From the NCBI RefSeq assembly GCF_016862955.1, contig NZ_BONY01000035.1:1-64000 (forward strand): a stretch of DNA of 64,000 bases, read 5' to 3'. The position numbers were made by a program, and so were the translations under genes. Below the pieces are notes generated by a model. The model did not search any database. It was not told the DNA's origin and saw nothing but the letters and a program-made list of their open reading frames with translations. Below are positions 38,746 through 48,725 of the stretch, piece by piece (within the stretch, counting starts at the first letter, position 1; each line of letters opens with the position of its first letter). Origin of the DNA: Rhizocola hellebori. GTDB taxonomy: Bacteria; Actinomycetota; Actinomycetes; Mycobacteriales; Micromonosporaceae.

Positions 38746-39774
38746 ATGACGGCCGAGCTCGCCGAGATCGCTACGCCCGAACCGGATCAGCCTTCCCCGG
38801 CCATCGATGCGTCGCTGCTGGAACGGGCGATGTTCGAGGTCAAGAAGGTGATCGTCGGGCAGGACCTGCTGGTCGAGCGGATGTTCGTGGCGCTGCTGGG
38901 CAAGGGGCACTGCCTGCTCGAGGGGGTGCCCGGAGTGGCCAAGACCCTTGCCGTGCAAACAGTGGCGACGGTGGTGGGGGGCAGCTTCGCCCGCATCCAG
39001 TTCACTCCCGATCTCGTTCCGGCCGACATCGTGGGCACCCGGATCTACCGCACCGGCTCGGAACGCTTCGACGTGGAGCTCGGGCCGATCTTCGTCAACT
39101 TCCTGCTCGCCGACGAAATCAACCGGGCGCCGGCCAAGGTGCAGTCGGCACTGCTGGAGGTGATGGCGGAAAGGCAGGTCTCGCTGGGGGGCAAGACCCA
39201 TACCGTGCCCGACCCGTTCCTGGTCATGGCCACCCAGAACCCGATCGAGCAGGAGGGCGTCTACCCGCTGCCGGAAGCCCAGCGCGATCGCTTCTTGCTC
39301 AAGATTCTCGTCGGGTACCCGACCGACAGCGAAGAACGCGAAATCGTTTACCGGATGGGGGCCACCACGCCGCGGGCAAGCCGGATCCTCGACCCCAGCC
39401 AGCTGATCGAGCTGCAGGAGCGGGCGGACCGGGTCTTCGTGCACAACGCGCTGGTCGACTATGCCGTCCGGCTGGTCCTCGCGACGCGTACTCCCGCCGA
39501 CTTCGGGATGCCCGATGTGGCGCAGCTGATTCAATACGGCGCGAGCCCGCGGGCGTCGCTGGGCCTGGTGCGGGCCACCCGCGCCCTCGCGCTGTTGCGG
39601 GGTCGCGACTATGCCCTGCCGCAGGATCTGCAGGACATCGCGCCGGACGTGTTACGCCACCGGCTTGTGCTCAGTTACGACGCGCTGGCCGACGAGATCG
39701 CCCCGGACACGATCGTCGAGCGGGTGCTGGAAACGGTGCCGCTGCCGACGGTGGCGCCAAGGCAATCAGCGTGA
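38746..39774 (+). CDS. moxR: MoxR-type AAA+ ATPase
   Basis: A 342-residue MoxR ATPase. Walker A is GVPGVAKT near residue 60, Walker B is FLLADEINRAPAK near 120, sensor 1 lies in VMATQNPIEQEG, and the lid region has SPRASLGLVRATRALALLRG. MoxR proteins act as chaperones that mature or insert metal cofactors with VWA partners. It begins a tight operon with the DUF58 and VWA genes, through GTGA and ATGA overlaps. It matches moxR1-Rv1480-Rv1481 of M. tuberculosis in order. Confidence 0.93.
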   Translation: MTAELAEIATPEPDQPSPAIDASLLERAMFEVKKVIVGQDLLVERMFVALLGKGHCLLEGVPGVAKTLAVQTVATVVGGSFARIQFTPDLVPADIVGTRIYRTGSERFDVELGPIFVNFLLADEINRAPAKVQSALLEVMAERQVSLGGKTHTVPDPFLVMATQNPIEQEGVYPLPEAQRDRFLLKILVGYPTDSEEREIVYRMGATTPRASRILDPSQLIELQERADRVFVHNALVDYAVRLVLATRTPADFGMPDVAQLIQYGASPRASLGLVRATRALALLRGRDYALPQDLQDIAPDVLRHRLVLSYDALADEIAPDTIVERVLETVPLPTVAPRQSA

Positions 39775-40664
39775 CCGGCGGGCCGCCGGGACGATCGGCG
39801 GTGCTCAACCGGCTGCAGCTGTTGGTGAGCCGCCGCCTGGACGGCCTGCTGCAGGGGGACTATCTCGGGCTGCTGCCCGGTCCGGGCAGCGAGGCGGGCG
39901 AGTCCCGCGAGTACGTGACCGGGGACGATGTGCGCCGCATGGACTGGCCGGTGACCGCCCGCACCGCCGTGCCCCACGTGCGGCTCACCGTCGCCGACCG
40001 GGAACTGGAGACCTGGCTGGCCATAGACATGTCGGCGAGCCAGAGCTTCGGCACGGCGGCCATGCTCAAACGCGATCTCGCTGTCGCCGCGGCCGCCGCG
40101 ATGACCCACCTCACCGTCCGCGGCGGCAACCGGGTCGGTGCCGTAATCGCTTGCGGGACAGGTGGGTTGCTGCGCCGTCCGGCGCGTGGGGGGCGACTGG
40201 CCGCGCAGGGTCTGATCAGGACGATCGCCAACACCACCGCCGCGCCCGGGGCGTGCCTGCCCCAACTGATCGAGGCGCTGAGCCGGCCACCCCGGCGTCG
40301 GGGCGTGGCCGTGGTCATCTCGGATTTCCTTGAACCGCCGCAGGGTTGGCAGCGTCAGCTGCGCAAGGTGGCGGTGCGCCATGACGTGCTCGCCATCGAG
40401 CTGCTCGATCCTCGTGAGCTGGAGTTGCCCGATGTCGGGGTGCTCGACCTGATCGACCCCGAAACCGGTGCGGTGCATTCGGTGCAGACCTCGGACCGGG
40501 CTCTGCGCGAGCGTTACGCGCAGGCCGCGGCGCAGCAGCGGGCCGACGTCGAGGCGGCGCTGAGGGCCGCGGGCGCACGGCACCTGCGCCTTCGTACTGA
40601 CTCGGATTGGCTGACCGATGTGGTCAAGTTCGTGGTGTCGCAACGCTTCCGGCGAGGTCGATGA
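39771..40664 (+). CDS. DUF58-domain protein
   Basis: A 297-residue protein from a GTG overlapping the moxR stop (GTGA 39771-39774). The DUF58 signature REYVTGDDVRRMDWPVTART lies around residue 45, followed by a VWA-like Rossmann domain beginning LETWLAIDMSASQSF, with DxSxS. DUF58 proteins couple with MoxR ATPases and VWA membrane proteins. No membrane helix is obvious. It is followed by a VWA-protein gene with ATGA overlap. Confidence 0.9.
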   Translation: MTGGPPGRSAVLNRLQLLVSRRLDGLLQGDYLGLLPGPGSEAGESREYVTGDDVRRMDWPVTARTAVPHVRLTVADRELETWLAIDMSASQSFGTAAMLKRDLAVAAAAAMTHLTVRGGNRVGAVIACGTGGLLRRPARGGRLAAQGLIRTIANTTAAPGACLPQLIEALSRPPRRRGVAVVISDFLEPPQGWQRQLRKVAVRHDVLAIELLDPRELELPDVGVLDLIDPETGAVHSVQTSDRALRERYAQAAAQQRADVEAALRAAGARHLRLRTDSDWLTDVVKFVVSQRFRRGR

Positions 40665-41614
40665 TCATGATGTTGCTATCGCCCGGCTGGCTGATCGCGC
40701 TGGTTCCGGTGCTCGCCCTGGCCGCCGGTTACCTGTGGCGGCAGCGCAAGCGGTCCGAGACCGCACTGCGCTTCAGCAATCTGGAGCTGCTTAAGTCGTT
40801 GGCCCCCAAGGGAATCGGCTGGAGACGCTATCTCGCCGCCGGTTCCTTCCTGACCGGGTTGCTGGCGCTGGTGGTGAGCCTCGCCCAGCCCGCGATCGAG
40901 ATGGAGGTGCCGCTGGAGCGGGCGACGGTGGTACTGGCTATCGACGTGTCTCTGTCGATGCAGTCCGACGACGTCGAGCCGACCCGGCTACAGGCCGCGC
41001 AGGAGGCGGCCAAACAATTTGTCCGGGACCTGCCCGTGGCCTACAACCTGGGCCTGGTCTCATTCGCCCGTTCCGCACAGGTTCTGGTGCCACCGTCCAA
41101 AGACCACCAGGCGGTCATCGAGGCGATCGACGCGCTGCAGCTGGCCGAGGCGACCGCGACCGGTGAGGCGGTTTTCACCGCCCTCGACGCGATCCGCAAC
41201 GTCCCCGCGAACGGCACGGAAGAGGCGGCCCCGGCCCGCATACTTCTGCTCTCAGACGGGTACCGGACCTATGGCCGCCCCATCGAGGAGGCGGCCGACG
41301 CGGCGGTCGAGGCGCAGGTGCCCGTCTCCACGGTCGCCTTCGGCACCGACGACGGGACGGTCGACATCGCGGGACAGCTGCAGCGGGTCCCAGTGGATCG
41401 GGTGGCTCTGGCCGAGCTGGCCGAGACCACGGGAGGCTTCTTCTACGAAGCGGCCTCGGCAAGCGAGCTGAAACAGGTCTACGACGACATGGGTTCGTCA
41501 CTGGGCCGGCGGGTCGAACCGGTGGAACTCACCCGATGGTTCGCCGGAGCCGGCCTAATCCTGTCCCTGCTAGCGGGAATGTTCAGTCTCTTGTGGACAC
41601 CGCGATTGATCTGA
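40661..41614 (+). CDS. VWA-domain membrane protein (MoxR partner)
   Basis: A 317-residue protein: N-terminal helix (MLLSPGWLIALVPVLALAAG), a second near residue 65, a VWA domain with the MIDAS motif AIDVSLSMQS near residue 95 and VSFARSAQV and LLLSDG segments, and a final helix (GAGLILSLLAGMFSLLW). This is a membrane-anchored VWA protein with the metal site on the outside or inside depending on topology. It ends the moxR operon. The MIDAS residues are intact, so ligand binding through a metal is likely. Confidence 0.9.
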   Translation: MIMMLLSPGWLIALVPVLALAAGYLWRQRKRSETALRFSNLELLKSLAPKGIGWRRYLAAGSFLTGLLALVVSLAQPAIEMEVPLERATVVLAIDVSLSMQSDDVEPTRLQAAQEAAKQFVRDLPVAYNLGLVSFARSAQVLVPPSKDHQAVIEAIDALQLAEATATGEAVFTALDAIRNVPANGTEEAAPARILLLSDGYRTYGRPIEEAADAAVEAQVPVSTVAFGTDDGTVDIAGQLQRVPVDRVALAELAETTGGFFYEAASASELKQVYDDMGSSLGRRVEPVELTRWFAGAGLILSLLAGMFSLLWTPRLI

Positions 41615-41615
41615 G

Positions 41616-41699
41616 TCACCTAGCGGTGACCAGGACGAAGATGGTGGCGACCCAGGTGGCCGCGAGGGTAAAGCCCAGCGGGGCAAGGTAACGGCTCAT
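41616..41699 (-). CDS. 27-residue single-helix membrane peptide
   Basis: A short frame, ATG at 41697-41699, with GGAG seven bases upstream. It encodes MSRYLAPLGFTLAATWVATI and FVLVTAR, one hydrophobic segment with a basic end. Its stop lies two bases from the end of the convergent VWA gene. The ribosome site and hydrophobic design make a real small membrane peptide plausible. There is no homology to support it. Confidence 0.4.
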   Translation of the reverse strand: MSRYLAPLGFTLAATWVATIFVLVTAR

Positions 41700-42825
<1,126 letters not shown>

Positions 42826-42836
42826 GGGAGACAACC

Positions 42837-43601
42837 GTGTTGCTTGAGGGTAAGAGCGTCCTGGTCACCGGGGTGCTCACGGAGGCGTCGATCGCGTTCA
42901 ACATCGCGAAGATCGCCCAGGAGCAGGGCGCGAAGCTGGTGCTCACCGGGTTCGGGCGGATGTCCCTGGTGGAGCGGATAGCCAAGCGGCTGCCGCAGGA
43001 AGTGCCCGTCATCGAGCTCGACGTGACCAATGCCGAGCATCTGGGCAGCCTGGCGGAAAGGGTCGGCGCCCTCGGCTTCGACAGCCTCGACGGCGTTGTC
43101 CATTCGATCGGTTTCGCGCCCCAGACCGCCCTTGGCGGCAACTTCCTGGACGCCGGCTGGGAGGACGTCGCGACCGCGGTGCACGTCTCCGCCTATTCCT
43201 ACAAGGCGCTCGCGATGGCGACGCTGCCGTTGATGGAGAAGGGCGGCTCGGTGGTCGGGCTCACCTTCGACGCCACGCTGGCCTGGCCGGTCTACGACTG
43301 GATGGGGGTGGCCAAGGCCGGGCTGGAGTCCACCTCCCGTTACCTGGCCAAGTATCTGGGCGCCAAGGGCATTCGCAGCAACCTGGTCTCGGCCGGTCCA
43401 CTTAGGACGATGGCGGCCAAGTCGATCCCCGGTTTCGAGAAGTTCGAGGAGTCGTGGTCCGATCGGGCCCCGCTGGGCTGGGCCCTGACCGACACCGCGC
43501 CGACGGCCAAGGCCGTGGTGGCACTCCTGTCGGATTGGTTCCCGGCCACCACCGGAGAGATCATCCACGTCGACGGTGGGTACCACGCGACAGCCGCATA
43601 G
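42837..43601 (+). CDS. fabI: Enoyl-ACP reductase FabI/InhA type
   Basis: A 254-residue NADH-dependent enoyl reductase from GTG 42837. The N-terminus is LLEGKSVLVTGVLTEASIAF, the nucleotide pocket includes HSIGFAPQTALGG, and the catalytic Tyr153 and Lys160 occur in VYDWMGVAKAG (Y-x6-K). Relative to my memory of M. tuberculosis InhA, the segment between PLRT and the RAPLGW motif is about ten residues shorter. That long loop makes room for mycolate-length chains, so this enzyme is likely a C16-18 type reductase. It is operonic with fabG. Confidence 0.93.
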   Translation: MLLEGKSVLVTGVLTEASIAFNIAKIAQEQGAKLVLTGFGRMSLVERIAKRLPQEVPVIELDVTNAEHLGSLAERVGALGFDSLDGVVHSIGFAPQTALGGNFLDAGWEDVATAVHVSAYSYKALAMATLPLMEKGGSVVGLTFDATLAWPVYDWMGVAKAGLESTSRYLAKYLGAKGIRSNLVSAGPLRTMAAKSIPGFEKFEESWSDRAPLGWALTDTAPTAKAVVALLSDWFPATTGEIIHVDGGYHATAA

Positions 43602-43634
43602 GCGCGACCACCGCGCTGATTTAGTCTTTACGGT

Positions 43635-44672
43635 ATGTATGACGCGTTTCTGCTGCTGTCATTTGGCGGCCCGGAGCACCCCGATGATGTGCTTCCGTTC
43701 CTGCAGAACGTGACCCGAGGCAGAGGGGTGCCGCCGGAGCGGCTGGCCGAGGTGGCCGCTCACTATCAGCGCTTCGGCGGCGTTTCCCCGATCAACCAGC
43801 AGTGCCGGGAGTTGGTGGCCGCCATCAGGGCCGACTTCTCGGTACACGGGATCGACCTGCCGGTCTACTGGGGCAACCGCAACTGGCGTCCCATGCTCGC
43901 CGACACCATGGCGCAGATGCGCGACCACGGGGTGCAGCGGGCGATCACGTTCGCGACCAGTGCTTACGGGTCCTATTCCTCGTGCCGGCAGTACCTTCAG
44001 GATCTCGCCGCCGCGCGCGCCGCCGTCGGGCCGCGGGCACCCGTGGTCGACAAGCTGCGCCACTTCCATGACCACCCCGGTTTCGTCGAGCCGCTCGCCG
44101 ACTCCGTGGTCACCGCGTTCGGCGAGCTGGACCCGGCGGCCCGGGAGACGACGCGCCTCGTCTTCACCGCGCACTCGATTCCCGCCTCCATGAACGCCAG
44201 CAGCGGCCCGGAGAGCAACGGCCTCTACGAGGCGCAGCTGCTGGAAACCGCCCGGCTGGTCGCCGCCCGTTCCCTGCCGGGGGTGGGCTGGGATCTGGTG
44301 TGGCAGAGCCGTTCCGGCCCGCCGCAGGTGCCGTGGCTGGAGCCGGACATCAACGAGCATCTGCGAGTGCTGGCCAAGGACTTCACCACACAGGTGGTGG
44401 TGAGCCCGATCGGGTTCGTCTCGGATCATCTGGAGGTGATCTGGGACCTGGACGAGGAGGCCGCCGCCACAGCACGCCAGCTGGGGCTGGGCTTCGCGCG
44501 CGCCAAGACCCCGGGCACCGATTCCCGGTTCGTGGCGATGATCCGCGATCTGGTCCAGGAACGGATGCGGACGTCCGATGACGGGAGTCGAGCCGGGCTC
44601 GGTAGGCTCGATCACTGGGACTTCTGCGCCAGCCACTGCTGCCCGGCGCCTGCTAGTTCCGCCCGGCGGTGA
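43635..44672 (+). CDS. cpfC: Coproporphyrin III ferrochelatase
   Basis: A 345-residue ferrochelatase (formerly HemH). Conserved parts are LLLSFGGPE at the N-terminus, [30 protein letters not shown] with catalytic His, [15 protein letters not shown] and [20 protein letters not shown]. The Cys in SSCRQY and the C-terminal [10 protein letters not shown] are the expected ligands of the [2Fe-2S] cluster of actinobacterial enzymes. Actinobacteria insert iron into coproporphyrin III, hence cpfC. It follows the fabG-fabI pair, as in mycobacteria. Confidence 0.93.
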   Translation: MYDAFLLLSFGGPEHPDDVLPFLQNVTRGRGVPPERLAEVAAHYQRFGGVSPINQQCRELVAAIRADFSVHGIDLPVYWGNRNWRPMLADTMAQMRDHGVQRAITFATSAYGSYSSCRQYLQDLAAARAAVGPRAPVVDKLRHFHDHPGFVEPLADSVVTAFGELDPAARETTRLVFTAHSIPASMNASSGPESNGLYEAQLLETARLVAARSLPGVGWDLVWQSRSGPPQVPWLEPDINEHLRVLAKDFTTQVVVSPIGFVSDHLEVIWDLDEEAAATARQLGLGFARAKTPGTDSRFVAMIRDLVQERMRTSDDGSRAGLGRLDHWDFCASHCCPAPASSARR

Positions 44673-44686
44673 ATGGAGACGGTGGC

Positions 44687-45460
44687 ATGGAACGGCACAT
44701 CGAGGCATGGCTGACCGATATGGACGGTGTGCTGGTGCACGAGGGGGTGCCCATCCCCGGTGCGACCGAGTTCATCAGCCGCCTGCGCGCCTCCGGCAAG
44801 CCGTTCCTGGTGCTGACCAACAACTCCATCTACACCCCACGCGATCTGCATGCCCGCCTGACCCGCCTCGGCTTCGACCTGCCCGAGGAAGCCATCTGGA
44901 CCTCGGCGCTGGCGACCGCGCAGTTCCTGGCCGACCAGCGGCCGGGCGGAAGCGCCTTCGTGATCGGCGAGGCCGGCCTGACCACGGCTTTGCACGCGGC
45001 GGGCTACATCATGACCGACTTCGACCCCGACTACGTCGTGCTGGGGGAGACCCGTAACTACAGCTTCGAGGCGATCACGACCGCGGTGCGCCTGATCACC
45101 AAGGGGGCGCGTTTCATCTGTACCAACCCCGATGTGACCGGCCCGTCCAACGAGGGGCTGATGCCCGCCTGCGGGTCGGTCGCCGCGATGATTACCAAAG
45201 CCACCGGGGTGGATCCATACTTCGTGGGCAAGCCGAATCCGATGATGATGCGCTCCGCGCTCAACCGCATCGGCGCGCATTCGCTGGAAGCCGCGATGAT
45301 CGGTGACCGGATGGACACCGACATGCTGTGCGGGCTGGAGGCGGGCCTGAACACCATCCTGGTGCTCACCGGGATCTCGACCAAAGCCGATGTGGAACGC
45401 TTCCCCTACCGGCCCTCGCGGGTGGTCGCCTCGGTCGCCGACCTCATCGAGGAGGTTTAG
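44687..45460 (+). CDS. HAD-IIA (NagD-like) phosphatase
   Basis: A 257-residue HAD enzyme of class IIA. Motif I is [13 protein letters not shown] (residues 8-20), motif II is [11 protein letters not shown] (about 45), motif III Lys lies in [11 protein letters not shown] (about 183) and motif IV is [10 protein letters not shown] (about 205). NagD-type enzymes dephosphorylate nucleotides or sugar phosphates such as 4-nitrophenyl-type substrates. ATG 44687 has GGAGA seven bases upstream and is favoured over ATG 44669. It follows the ferrochelatase gene closely. Confidence 0.9.
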   Translation: MERHIEAWLTDMDGVLVHEGVPIPGATEFISRLRASGKPFLVLTNNSIYTPRDLHARLTRLGFDLPEEAIWTSALATAQFLADQRPGGSAFVIGEAGLTTALHAAGYIMTDFDPDYVVLGETRNYSFEAITTAVRLITKGARFICTNPDVTGPSNEGLMPACGSVAAMITKATGVDPYFVGKPNPMMMRSALNRIGAHSLEAAMIGDRMDTDMLCGLEAGLNTILVLTGISTKADVERFPYRPSRVVASVADLIEEV

Positions 45461-45494
45461 GCGGATTCGAGCCGGGCGTGCCAGCGTGCCGCCC

Positions 45495-46412
45495 ATGAAG
45501 TGGCTTGCCTCGCTAGTCCTGACCGCGGCGCTGATTGTCGTGCCGCAGTCGCCAGCCTCCGCCGCGTGCGCCTCGACGCGGCTCAACGCGCCCGCGGGCA
45601 TGACGATCACCTACTCCACCAACCATGCCGGCACGGGCTACATCGTCGGCTCCGGCTGGGTGTCCAACCATTGGGAGGGCATCCTCTGGACCAACGGTGT
45701 GCCGCAACGCCTGCCCAATCCCGCGGCGGGCGACGGCTCCAACTATCCGCGTGCGGTCAACGGTTCCGGAGTGGTCGCCGGATACTGGGTCGGTTCGACC
45801 GGGGTCTCCTTCGGCTGGCGCTACACCAATGGCAGTTACCAACAGCTTCCCCCGTTGGGAACACGCAAATCGCTGCCCACCGACATGAATTCGGCCGGCG
45901 ACATCGTGGGGTTCGCCAGCTACCTCACCGCCGGTGACTTCTCCCACGTCATGCTGTGGAAAGCAAGCACCCCAAGCCAATTCACCGATTTCGGGCTGGG
46001 TACAGCGGCCGGGATCGACGACACCGGACGGGTCGTGGTCAGCTGGGGAGTCCTGTTCAACCCCGATGGAACGAGCCTGTCCCTGGACAATCCGGGCGCC
46101 ACCTTCTCGGTCCGGGACTTCGCCGGTGGCCGCATCGTGGGATTCAAAGGCGTCGACGCGCCTTACACCGTCGTGGAGTGGAACCTCAGCGGCCATGTGG
46201 TGCGCGAGATCGCCGACGGTGTGCCCCAGGCCATCAACGCTTCGGGCTCGATCACCGCGACCCGGCAGAGCGGTGCCAAGGTGCTTTTCAAGGGTGCGAC
46301 GGTGGAAACCCTCACCTCGCCAGTTCCCGCTCCGCGAATCACCATCGGGGTCACCAGTGACAACGTGGTAATCAGCGATGCCAACAACAGCGCCTACCGC
46401 TGGAACTGCTGA
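45495..46412 (+). CDS. Secreted protein with HAF-type repeats
   Basis: A 305-residue protein with a cleavable signal peptide (about residues 1-23, ending SPASA-A). The mature part has beta-propeller-like repeats with NxxGxVxG patterns, such as VNGSGVVAGYW, NSAGDIVGFAS, IDDTGRVVVS, and NASGSI. These are typical of the HAF extracellular repeat family. Two Cys, one near the start and one at the very end (RWNC), may pair. Function is unknown. ATG 45495 is preferred. Confidence 0.75.
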   Translation: MKWLASLVLTAALIVVPQSPASAACASTRLNAPAGMTITYSTNHAGTGYIVGSGWVSNHWEGILWTNGVPQRLPNPAAGDGSNYPRAVNGSGVVAGYWVGSTGVSFGWRYTNGSYQQLPPLGTRKSLPTDMNSAGDIVGFASYLTAGDFSHVMLWKASTPSQFTDFGLGTAAGIDDTGRVVVSWGVLFNPDGTSLSLDNPGATFSVRDFAGGRIVGFKGVDAPYTVVEWNLSGHVVREIADGVPQAINASGSITATRQSGAKVLFKGATVETLTSPVPAPRITIGVTSDNVVISDANNSAYRWNC

Positions 46413-46431
46413 CTATCCAATCACGACTGTC

Positions 46432-47214
46432 TTAGCACAACGGGGAGTTGCAGGCCGCTACCAGTGCTTCACGGCACGCCGTGGCCAGCGGCCGCAACGC
46501 CTCTTCCCGCTGGCGCATTTCCACCGTGTTAAGCGCGCCGCCCGGGGCGGCCTGGCCGGCCAGGGTCAGCACCCGGTCGAGCACGCACGCCCGCGCGTAG
46601 AGGCGCCTGGCCCGCTGGTCATAGCCGGCGGGCAAATCCGACTCGCCAGTAGGTTTGCGAAGCGCCGCAAGCTCACCGGCGAGCTCCGGCCGCCACTGCG
46701 CCACGTCCAGCTTCACCAGCTGCGTGGTGGCTTCGGCCAGTGCCAGGCTCAAGGTGGCTTCGGCTTCTCTTAACTCTATTTGGTACCCAGAAAAGGCTTC
46801 GGGAAGTTCGAAAGCGTGCCATTGCACGGTCGTGAACGTCACCCCTGAGCCCGAGGTGTGCTGGCGCGCTTCGGGAACCAGGCCCAGCCGGCTGGCCAGC
46901 ACTCCCTCACCGGCCAGCAGCGCGCGATCGGTGAACGGGCCCGGCCCGGGAAGCCCGCGCGGATCGCCCGGCACCGGCAGCACCAACCTGATCTCGTCGG
47001 GGTGCAGCTTGGCCAGCTGAGGCAAGGCTTCGCGCAGCTCGACCTCGCGCCAGGTGCCCGGCAGACCCTCGACGTGTTGCTCTTCTTCGACCGCGGTCAT
47101 CACATCGACGATCTCGTCGAACGAGACCAGCCCCGCGCGCCAGGCCCTAGCCCAGCTCACCAACCGGGCCGACCTGCGCGCGGTCAGGGTAACCGCGTGC
47201 GCTGTGGGGGACAT
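46432..47214 (-). CDS. Conserved actinobacterial protein (Rv1486c-like)
   Basis: A 260-residue cytosolic protein without a signal peptide. The N-terminus runs HAVTLTARRSARLVSWARAW, with a central LVLPVPGDPRGLPGPGPFTD and a helical C-terminus (ELAALRKPTGESDL and ARACVLDRVLTLAG). It matches by place and general pattern the conserved protein Rv1486c after hemZ in M. tuberculosis. The function is unknown. It faces the HAF gene convergently and is divergent from the DUF3097 gene by 50 bases. Confidence 0.75.
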   Translation of the reverse strand: MSPTAHAVTLTARRSARLVSWARAWRAGLVSFDEIVDVMTAVEEEQHVEGLPGTWREVELREALPQLAKLHPDEIRLVLPVPGDPRGLPGPGPFTDRALLAGEGVLASRLGLVPEARQHTSGSGVTFTTVQWHAFELPEAFSGYQIELREAEATLSLALAEATTQLVKLDVAQWRPELAGELAALRKPTGESDLPAGYDQRARRLYARACVLDRVLTLAGQAAPGGALNTVEMRQREEALRPLATACREALVAACNSPLC

Positions 47215-47264
47215 GCCAGCCAGAGTACGTGCTCCGCATACATCTTGTCCCGTACCCTGTCCCG

Positions 47265-48020
47265 ATGCGTCGCGTAATTCCTGTGGTGGAAGCCGAACAT
47301 GGGCTGGTCGTGGAGTGTGCGGACAGCGGATTTTGTGGTGCCGTGGTTGGCTTTTCGCACGGAGCGGTGACATTGGAGGACAGGCACGGTAAACTGCGCC
47401 ACTTTCCCCTCGAACCGGCGGCGTTTCTGGTAGATGGCGAGATCGCCACCCTGGTTCGCCCCGCTGTCAAGCGCACCCGCGCCGTCACCGCATCCGGTTC
47501 GGTGGCGGCCGGTCCGCAGCGCGCCAAAGTGGCCAAAGCAAGCAGGATTTGGGTGGAAGGCCTGCACGACGCCACGTTGATCGAAAAGATCTGGGGCGAC
47601 GATCTTCGTGGGGAGGCGATCGTCGTGGAGCCCATGCACGGCGCGGATGACCTGGCCGCGTTGGTGCAAGGCTTCGAGCCAGGCCCGCAGCGCCGCCTCG
47701 GGGTGCTTCTCGATCATCTAGTGGCGGGCAGTAAAGAAACCCGCTTGGCCTCCACAGTAGACAGTGCCCACGTGCTCATCGCGGGACACCCATACATCGA
47801 TGTGTGGCAGGCTGTCAAGCCCCAACGGCTCGGCATCGCGGCCTGGCCGGTCGTTCCACCCGGCCAGCCCTGGAAACAGGGAATCTGTGCCGCCCTAGGG
47901 GTGAGCGACACAGACTCGTTCTGGCCACGCCTGCTGTCGCGAGTGGACAGTTATCGCGACCTGGAAACACCTTTGGTGAACTCGGTGGAGCGGCTCATCG
48001 ATTTTGTGACCACTTCCTGA
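47265..48020 (+). CDS. DUF3097 family protein
   Basis: A 251-residue protein of the actinobacterial DUF3097 family. The N-terminus reads VVEAEHGLVVECADSGFCGA, then ASRIWVEGLHDATLIEKIWG, EPMHGADDLAALV, LGVLLDHLVAGSKE and HPYIDVWQAVKPQRLG. The middle block resembles a Toprim-like segment (WVEGLHDATLIEKIWGDDLR), suggesting nucleic acid metabolism. ATG 47265 is taken; GTG 47229 would add 12 residues. Its 3' end overlaps the convergent Clp-N gene by 26 bases. Confidence 0.85.
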   Translation: MRRVIPVVEAEHGLVVECADSGFCGAVVGFSHGAVTLEDRHGKLRHFPLEPAAFLVDGEIATLVRPAVKRTRAVTASGSVAAGPQRAKVAKASRIWVEGLHDATLIEKIWGDDLRGEAIVVEPMHGADDLAALVQGFEPGPQRRLGVLLDHLVAGSKETRLASTVDSAHVLIAGHPYIDVWQAVKPQRLGIAAWPVVPPGQPWKQGICAALGVSDTDSFWPRLLSRVDSYRDLETPLVNSVERLIDFVTTS

Positions 48021-48678
48021 GCTCTTCGAGCACGGCCTCCTCGGCGTTCTCGTGCGTCACGCCGAGGTCGTTGAGCGCTTGGGTGGCCGCTTCCTCTTGC
48101 GCCGCAAGCAGTCCCAACAGGATGTGTTCGGTGCCGACATAGTTGTGCCCGAGCCGTTGCGCTTCGGTGACAATCAGCTCACGGACCCGTTTCAAACCTG
48201 GGCTGAACGGCACGTGATAGTTGAGCTGCTTGGTGTTCGGCGGCATTATCTCCGTGAGCACATGTTCCACCGCGTCTTTGGACACGCCCCTGGCCTCGAT
48301 AGCCTTGCCGGCAAGCCCTTCCCACTCCGCGAGCAAGCCGTAGAGCAGGTGCGCGCTGCCGACTTGCTCGTGCCCCCGATCGCGAGCGGAGTTCTGGGCC
48401 TTGAGGACAACCACTTTGGCGCGATCGGTGAAGCGGTCCAATCCGGTGTCGCTGAAACGCTTCTGGGCCGCTTGCTTGCTAACGCCCATGCTTTGGCCGA
48501 TTCCGGTCCAGGAGGCCCCCGAGCGCCGCGCCTGGTCCACGAAATGGCCGATGAGATGGTCGGCCATGTCGTCGATTTGCTCGGCGACGACGATCGCGTC
48601 GCTGAGATGTTCGAGCGCGGACCCGTCGGGACGGCGCTCTTTGACGTACGAGATTAGGTCATCGAGTCGCATCATCAT
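47995..48678 (-). CDS. HTH plus double Clp-N domain protein
   Basis: A 227-residue protein. Residues 1-75 have a helical start and an HTH-like segment (WTGIGQSMGVSKQAAQKRFS). Residues about 80-150 and 155-225 are the two halves of a Clp N-domain: EQVGSAHLLYGLLAEWEGLAG and NYVGTEHILLGLLAAQEEAA. It looks like a ClpC N-domain without the ATPase, joined to a DNA-binding head: a likely sensor or adaptor that also regulates transcription. Three ATG codons in a row (48678, 48675, 48672) could start it, and no ribosome site precedes them, so it is probably leaderless. Two perfect operators lie immediately upstream. Confidence 0.85.
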   Translation of the reverse strand: MMMRLDDLISYVKERRPDGSALEHLSDAIVVAEQIDDMADHLIGHFVDQARRSGASWTGIGQSMGVSKQAAQKRFSDTGLDRFTDRAKVVVLKAQNSARDRGHEQVGSAHLLYGLLAEWEGLAGKAIEARGVSKDAVEHVLTEIMPPNTKQLNYHVPFSPGLKRVRELIVTEAQRLGHNYVGTEHILLGLLAAQEEAATQALNDLGVTHENAEEAVLEELRKWSQNR

Positions 48679-48680
48679 GA

Positions 48681-48697
48681 GTCAACCATAGGTTGAC
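48681..48697. promoter_or_regulatory. Operator 1, perfect 17-bp palindrome
   Basis: GTCAACCATAGGTTGAC is a perfect 7-3-7 inverted repeat ending three bases before the first ATG of the Clp-N/HTH gene. With operator 2, centred 28 bases upstream, it is the likely binding site of the encoded HTH protein or another regulator and would cover the start of a leaderless message. Confidence 0.8.
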
Positions 48698-48708
48698 GGT
48701 TGGCGGGT

Positions 48709-48725
48709 GTCAACCTACGGTTGAC
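48709..48725. promoter_or_regulatory. Operator 2, perfect 17-bp palindrome
   Basis: GTCAACCTACGGTTGAC repeats the same GTCAACC-N3-GGTTGAC pattern. It overlaps the stop codon and the last four codons of the serine hydrolase gene (stop at 48715). Confidence 0.8.
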
